A DNA stretch of 64,000 nucleotides from an uncultured Lachnospiraceae bacterium (GTDB taxonomy: Bacteria > Bacillota > Clostridia > Lachnospirales > Lachnospiraceae). The notes beneath the pieces are model-generated. The model had not been told where the DNA came from. It ran no database searches and saw only the letters and a program-made list of their open reading frames with translations. Below are positions 60,258 to 64,000 of this stretch, in pieces. The position numbers and the translations under genes are program-made. The DNA lies in contig CAJTVL010000009.1 of assembly GCA_910579425.1 (NCBI GenBank), positions 19,518 through 83,517 on the forward strand. Reading direction: 5' to 3'. Positions within the stretch are counted from its first letter, which is position 1. Each line of letters starts with the position of its first letter.

Positions 60258-62201
60258 TTACTCTTCCAGCATCCACACACGCATCTGTGTCTCGCCCCGG
60301 TTTGCCCAGGCGTAATAGGGAATGGCCGTCAGCGTTGCCCTTTCCTTTACCGGCGGCTTCTCGCTGTAGAGCTCTTCGCCTCCCACCATGCGAGAGCCTT
60401 CCATTTTCAGCAGGGTATTCCCCTTCAACACCCCCTCCTCACAGACAAAAGGCGTTACCTGTGCCTGCCTTGGAATCCGCAGGCTCTGGATCATTTCCCC
60501 GTTGTCCACGCCCTCGAAGCAGTACACCACAGGGCCCCGCAAAAGGGCCACACAGCCTGCGTCCTCCCGTACTCTCTGGTTGGCATAGGCCCTGCGCACT
60601 TCCATAGGGAAGCGTACCTCCACCTGATCGCCTGCAGCCCATTTTCTTCGGATATATACATACCCTTTTTGCAAAAGCTCTCGGGCGTCAATCTGCTCAC
60701 CGTTCACGGTCAGAGAAGTCCTGTCCTGCTCCCAGTCCACGTAGTACGGAACGTGGATCGCCAGGGTGAACTCCTGCTCTGTCCTGGGCGTAACCCGGTA
60801 TGTGGTCTCCCCTTCCCAGGGATAGCGTGTCTTTATGGTGATTTCCGCCTTCTGCAGCTCGGCCCTCTGGCCGATCATCAGGTGGGAATAAATGGTGGAA
60901 TCGCTCTCGCTCCAGCAATATTTCCCCAGGGAGGTGATCATCCTTACCAGATTGGGAGGGCAGCAGGCGCAGGCATACCACCCCGGCCTTTGGGGCAGCG
61001 CATGCTTGTATCCGAACAGCTTTCCGGATACCTCCGGCTCACATTCCAGCGGATTGACATAAAAATACTTTTTCCCGTCCAACTGCATTCCGCTCACCGT
61101 GCTGTTGTAGAGTTCCTTTTCCATGATGTCCGCATAGGCCCCGTCCGGCTCCATCTCCAGCATCCGGTGTGCAAAAAACACCATAGCTATGGACGCGCAG
61201 GTCTCGGCATAGGCCATATCGTTGGGCAGCTCGTACTCGTTGGAAAAAGCCTCCCCCTCCGCATTTCCGCCGATCCCGCCGGTAATGTAGAGTTTCCGGT
61301 TTACCACGTTGTCCCACAGCCGCCGGCAGGCCTGATACAGCCTCTCATCCCTGTCGGTTCCCGCAAGGTCGGCCATAGCGGTGTACATATACAGCGCGCG
61401 AACCGCATGACCTACGGCCTCCTTCTGCTCATAAACCGTCTCGTGGGCCTGGTTGTAGGAAACGTCCAGCTCTTCCAGGCTATACTGTCCCCAATGCTGC
61501 CATCCCCTCTTTACCTTTTCCTGATAAAAGTAGCCGGGATTCTTTCCTCTTTCCTCCAAAAAATACCGGGCCATGGCTTTATACTTTTCTTTTCCCGTGG
61601 TATGGTAGAGCTTCATCAGGCCGATCTCCACCTCCTGATGCCCCGGAATGCCGTGCTCCTTCCCCTCCTGGGGGCCAAATCTGTCTATGATGGCGTCTGC
61701 CAGGCGCTGCGTCACCTGCAAAAGCTTATCCTTCCCCGTGGCTTCGTAATAGGCCACAGCCGCCTCCATCATATGGCCGGCACAGTAAAGTTCATGGCAT
61801 TCGTGGAGGTTCTGCCAGCGGTGCTCCGGCTCCTTGACGATAAAGTAGGTATCCAGATAGCCGTCCGGCTGCTGGGCCTTTTCAATGATGCTGATGATCT
61901 CGTCCGCCCTGGCCTCCAAAGCGGCGTCCGGTTTCACTGTCAGGGAAAAGGCGACACCCTCCAGCCATTTCGCCACATCGCTGTCCTGGAACACCATCCC
62001 GTAAAATTCACCGGCCTTCATCCCCGCCGCAATGCGGAAATTTTCGATAGCATGGCTCTTTTCCACCCCCGGTACTTCGTCGTTTAGTACCTTTTCCTGA
62101 AAGGGAATGACCACGTCAATTACCTTTTCCTGCATCCGTGACCAGAATCCGTCCTCTATGCTCACCTGGCCGCTTCGGATTTCCTTTGCTTTTTCTTCCA
62201 T
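60258..62201 (-). CDS. GH127 beta-L-arabinofuranosidase
   Basis: 647 residues from the ATG at 62201 (GGAGGAGAG ahead; the frame opens at 62240). Alpha/alpha barrel followed by beta domains. The zinc-thiolate active site of GH127 is visible: 'AEGEAFSNEYELPNDMAYAETCASIAM' (catalytic Glu plus metal-binding Glu and Cys) and 'WYACACCPPNLVRMI' (nucleophilic Cys and second metal Cys). Removes beta-L-arabinofuranose from plant glycans. No signal peptide. Divergent from an AraC regulator that probably controls it. Confidence 0.92.
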   Translation of the reverse strand: MEEKAKEIRSGQVSIEDGFWSRMQEKVIDVVIPFQEKVLNDEVPGVEKSHAIENFRIAAGMKAGEFYGMVFQDSDVAKWLEGVAFSLTVKPDAALEARADEIISIIEKAQQPDGYLDTYFIVKEPEHRWQNLHECHELYCAGHMMEAAVAYYEATGKDKLLQVTQRLADAIIDRFGPQEGKEHGIPGHQEVEIGLMKLYHTTGKEKYKAMARYFLEERGKNPGYFYQEKVKRGWQHWGQYSLEELDVSYNQAHETVYEQKEAVGHAVRALYMYTAMADLAGTDRDERLYQACRRLWDNVVNRKLYITGGIGGNAEGEAFSNEYELPNDMAYAETCASIAMVFFAHRMLEMEPDGAYADIMEKELYNSTVSGMQLDGKKYFYVNPLECEPEVSGKLFGYKHALPQRPGWYACACCPPNLVRMITSLGKYCWSESDSTIYSHLMIGQRAELQKAEITIKTRYPWEGETTYRVTPRTEQEFTLAIHVPYYVDWEQDRTSLTVNGEQIDARELLQKGYVYIRRKWAAGDQVEVRFPMEVRRAYANQRVREDAGCVALLRGPVVYCFEGVDNGEMIQSLRIPRQAQVTPFVCEEGVLKGNTLLKMEGSRMVGGEELYSEKPPVKERATLTAIPYYAWANRGETQMRVWMLEE

Positions 62202-62289
62202 CTCTCTCCTCCATTCCAGTAATCTTGGCTTTTCCGCCAATCCCTATACGATAATAACCGCGTGTACAAATCTCAAGATACTTATAGTA

Positions 62290-62312
62290 AACGACAAAAA
62301 TTTTGTGTCGTT
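62290..62312. promoter_or_regulatory. inverted repeat between GH127 and AraC genes
   Basis: AACGACA (62290-62296) and TGTCGTT (62306-62312) flank AAAATTTTG. It lies between the divergent GH127 and araC starts and just upstream of the plus-strand promoter, a good position for a regulator site. Confidence 0.5.
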
Positions 62313-62327
62313 CAATATCTTTTAAAA

Positions 62328-62356
62328 TTGACCTGTATCAAAAATTATGATACCAT
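62328..62356 (+). promoter_or_regulatory. promoter of the AraC-type gene
   Basis: TTGACC (62328-62333), 17-base spacer, TACCAT (62351-62356), about 50 bases before the chosen ATG. Confidence 0.55.
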
Positions 62357-62409
62357 TTCCATGAGATTCCACAACTTACAATATTCAATGAAAGGTGGAC
62401 AAATCCCAG

Positions 62410-63294
62410 ATGTTATACCTTGTATCCGACGCCTCCAGGCCGGTTTCCTTTTCCGGGGCAGGCAACCTTACCAATGACGATCAGTTCCTGCACCCCAGAC
62501 GTACCCAGGATTCCTATGAACTGATTTCCGTAATCAGGGGAGTGTTGCACATTCAGTCCGGCGCCCACAGCTACCACCTGGCCCCCGGCCAGTTTGTCTT
62601 TTTGTTTCCGGGGGAGTGCCATTTCGGTACACAGCCCTCTGACAAAGAGCTCTCCTTTTACTGGACACATTTTTATTTCCGGTCCGGAGCCGCCACCCTA
62701 TACGAGGAAGAGCAGACCGCCGCACTTTTTTCTGAAGAAGAGGAAAACCATCCCCGTTATATTCTTCCCGAGACAGGTACCTTTTCCGCAAACAGCCAGG
62801 TCAACCTTCTGTTTGTCCAACTATTGGATTTGTCCAAGCGCCTGGGCCATTTTTCCGCTATGCAGTGCTGCTACGCCCAGAGCGCTCTGCTGCTGGAATT
62901 GACAAACGAATGCTTTTTCCGCCGCCACCTGATGCAGCAGGAGCAGAAAATCCCACTTGGTATCGTCAACCTGATGGAATGGCTGCAGCTCAATTACGAT
63001 ACCACCCTCTCCGTCAGCGACATCGCGGAAAAATTCGGCTATCATCCCTCTTATCTGTCCACCCTTTTCAAGCGCTACAGCGGATATACCATCACCCAAT
63101 ACCTGAACCGCCAGCGCATTCAGGTGGCAAAAAGATTTCTCACCACAATGCCCCAGCTCCCCCTGTCCGAGATCAGCGCTCTGGTGGGCATTCCCGATGA
63201 AAAGTATTTTATGCGCCTTTTTAAACACTATGAGGGCGTCACAGGCACCATGTACCGGAACACCTTTTCCCGGCGCGAAAAAAACCGCATATGA
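62410..63294 (+). CDS. AraC-family transcriptional regulator with cupin domain
   Basis: 294 residues from the ATG at 62410 with AAAGGTGG 11 bases ahead; a GTG at 62395 is the alternative. N-terminal cupin: 'SYELISVIRGVLHIQSGAHSYHLAPGQFVFLFPGECHFG' (residues about 33-72). C-terminal helix-turn-helices: 'TLSVSDIAEKFGYHPSYLSTLFKRYSGYTI' and 'LSEISALVGIPDEKYFMRLFKHYEGVTGTMYR'. Senses a sugar and controls the divergent GH127 gene by inference. Confidence 0.9.
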   Translation: MLYLVSDASRPVSFSGAGNLTNDDQFLHPRRTQDSYELISVIRGVLHIQSGAHSYHLAPGQFVFLFPGECHFGTQPSDKELSFYWTHFYFRSGAATLYEEEQTAALFSEEEENHPRYILPETGTFSANSQVNLLFVQLLDLSKRLGHFSAMQCCYAQSALLLELTNECFFRRHLMQQEQKIPLGIVNLMEWLQLNYDTTLSVSDIAEKFGYHPSYLSTLFKRYSGYTITQYLNRQRIQVAKRFLTTMPQLPLSEISALVGIPDEKYFMRLFKHYEGVTGTMYRNTFSRREKNRI

Positions 63295-63387
63295 AGGCAC
63301 GGAGCAAACAGCTTTCATGTTGTGGCGGTACGCCGCAAAGCGGCTCATAAAAGTTTAGAAACTGATAACTAATGGAGGAAAAAATTC

Positions 63388-63720
63388 ATGGCTGATTTTG
63401 GTATTAACGAAATGCAGGAAATGCAGAAAAAACTTCAGGATAACTATAATGGCAAATGGGAGCCCATCTCCCCAAAAATAGGGAAAAATAAATTGCTGTG
63501 GATGGTAGGCGAGATCGGCGAAGTCATTGATATTGTGAAAAAGCACGGAGATACGAAAGCCATCTCCGATCCCCAACTGAGAAAAGACCTTATTGAAGAA
63601 ATGGCGGATGTCCTCATGTACTACAACGATGTAATGCTTTGCTATGGAATATCCGCCGACGAGTTAAGGCAGGCCTACACCGCAAAGTTTGAGAGGAATA
63701 TGACCAGGTGGCAAGTTTAA
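63388..63720 (+). CDS. MazG-like nucleotide pyrophosphohydrolase
   Basis: 110 residues, all helical. 'LLWMVGEIGEVIDIVKKHGD' and 'LIEEMADVLMYYNDVML' give the E-x-x-E and E-x-x-D metal motifs of the all-alpha NTP pyrophosphatase superfamily. These hydrolyse (d)NTPs to monophosphates. ATGGAGG precedes the ATG. It stands alone between the AraC gene and tRNA-Gly. Substrate unknown. Confidence 0.85.
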   Translation: MADFGINEMQEMQKKLQDNYNGKWEPISPKIGKNKLLWMVGEIGEVIDIVKKHGDTKAISDPQLRKDLIEEMADVLMYYNDVMLCYGISADELRQAYTAKFERNMTRWQV

Positions 63721-63723
63721 GAC

Positions 63724-63766
63724 CAGCCCCCTGGTTTGTGCCGCTTGCGGCACAAGCTGCTGGCTG
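63724..63766 (+). terminator. hairpin after the MazG-like gene
   Basis: TTGTGCCGC (63736-63744) and GCGGCACAA (63747-63755) form a 9-base stem, extended outward by CCAGC/GCTGG pairing. Only AAAATAAGG follows, so termination is likely but no T-run is present. Confidence 0.5.
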
Positions 63767-63874
63767 AAAATAAGGAATCAATAAAAGACCTGTGATTGTG
63801 ATTGGTTTCCCGTCGTCCTCTCGCAAACGATATTACATTTATTGTAAAAAAAAGAAAAAAAATTAAAAATTGAG

Positions 63875-63903
63875 TTGACAAAACCATAAACATAATGTAT
63901 AGT
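63875..63903 (+). promoter_or_regulatory. sigma-A promoter of tRNA-Gly
   Basis: TTGACA (63875-63880), 17-base spacer, TATAGT (63898-63903), about 45 bases before the tRNA 5' end. A strong promoter as expected for a tRNA unit. Confidence 0.8.
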
Positions 63904-63947
63904 ATTATTTGTCCGTTGGATGTGACAATAAATGTCATAACGGAAAT

Positions 63948-64000
63948 GCGCGAGTGGCTCAGTTGGTGGAGCGCGACCTTGCCAAGGTCGAGGCCGCGGG
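63948..64000 (+). tRNA. tRNA-Gly (anticodon GCC), cut by window edge
   Basis: Acceptor 5' strand GCGCGAG (63948-63954), D arm GCTC...GAGC, anticodon stem CGACC/GGTCG with loop TTGCCAA, anticodon GCC at 63981-63983. The T arm begins and the sequence ends; the 3' acceptor strand lies outside. More tRNA genes may follow. Confidence 0.92.

Noticed and set aside
60046..60276. 76-codon minus-strand frame overlapping the end of the GH127 gene and the ATPase remnant
   Set aside because: No family, no site, and a different frame in the same stretch carries a clear Walker A motif.
1..64000. CRISPR arrays, IS elements, prophage genes, rRNA operons
   Set aside because: No regularly spaced repeats, transposase of an IS family, phage structural genes or rRNA signatures were seen; the only mobile-like traces are the Rpn-type and DUF234-type remnants.

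Overview
The window reads as chromosome of a Gram-positive Clostridia member, most likely Lachnospiraceae. This rests on AGGAGG-type ribosome binding sites almost throughout, spaced sigma-A promoters, a T-box before pheST, YesM/YesN-type carbohydrate regulation, a YtaF-type protein, a vanG-type operon and many gut-style glycosidases. Genus cannot be fixed from sequence alone. No phage, IS element, CRISPR array or rRNA was recognised. One tRNA-Gly runs off the right edge.

Layout. 0.2-1.1 kb: methyltransferase with a hairpin in its leader. 5.9-1.2 kb (minus): dfrA-ilvE-larB-larC-larE, the last three being nickel-pincer-cofactor genes without larA. 6.0-9.4 kb (plus): MoxR AAA ATPase, DUF58 protein and a large membrane protein. 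9.5-12.1 kb (minus): small membrane protein, MATE exporter and a frameshifted Rpn-type nuclease remnant. 12.3-16.2 kb: promoter, T-box, pheS, pheT, terminator. 16.3-22.9 kb: beta-CASP RNase-like protein, truncated SDR, YtaF/MntP-like protein, P-type Ca2+ ATPase and a Cys-repeat anchored protein. 27.0-23.0 kb (minus): vanG-vanXY-vanT, predicted to remodel peptidoglycan precursors to D-Ala-D-Ser, with an inverted repeat over the promoter region and no adjacent vanRS.

28.5-49.3 kb is a glycan/uronide locus: GH88 unsaturated uronyl hydrolase, LplA/B/C-type ABC importer, YesM/YesN two-component system, GH2 enzyme, HAD hydrolase, NagZ-like GH3, UxuA, UxuB, a GPH-family symporter and an AraC regulator. 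The model is that oligosaccharides are imported by the ABC system and the symporter, cut by GH88, GH2 and GH3, and the released uronate is channelled by UxuB and UxuA towards 2-keto-3-deoxygluconate. The glucuronate isomerase and KDG kinase/aldolase are not in the window.

49.4-64 kb: DUF3298 lipoprotein with a 43-residue membrane peptide and a doubly frameshifted gene upstream, TRIC-type channel, GH31 and GH13 glucosidases, MarR-MATE pair with an operator over its promoter, DUF2089 regulator with a small membrane partner, AAA ATPase remnant, GH127 beta-L-arabinofuranosidase divergent from an AraC regulator, MazG-like pyrophosphohydrolase, and tRNA-Gly(GCC). Several starts were moved downstream of the longest open frame because a ribosome binding site and family length support the internal start; this is stated per gene.
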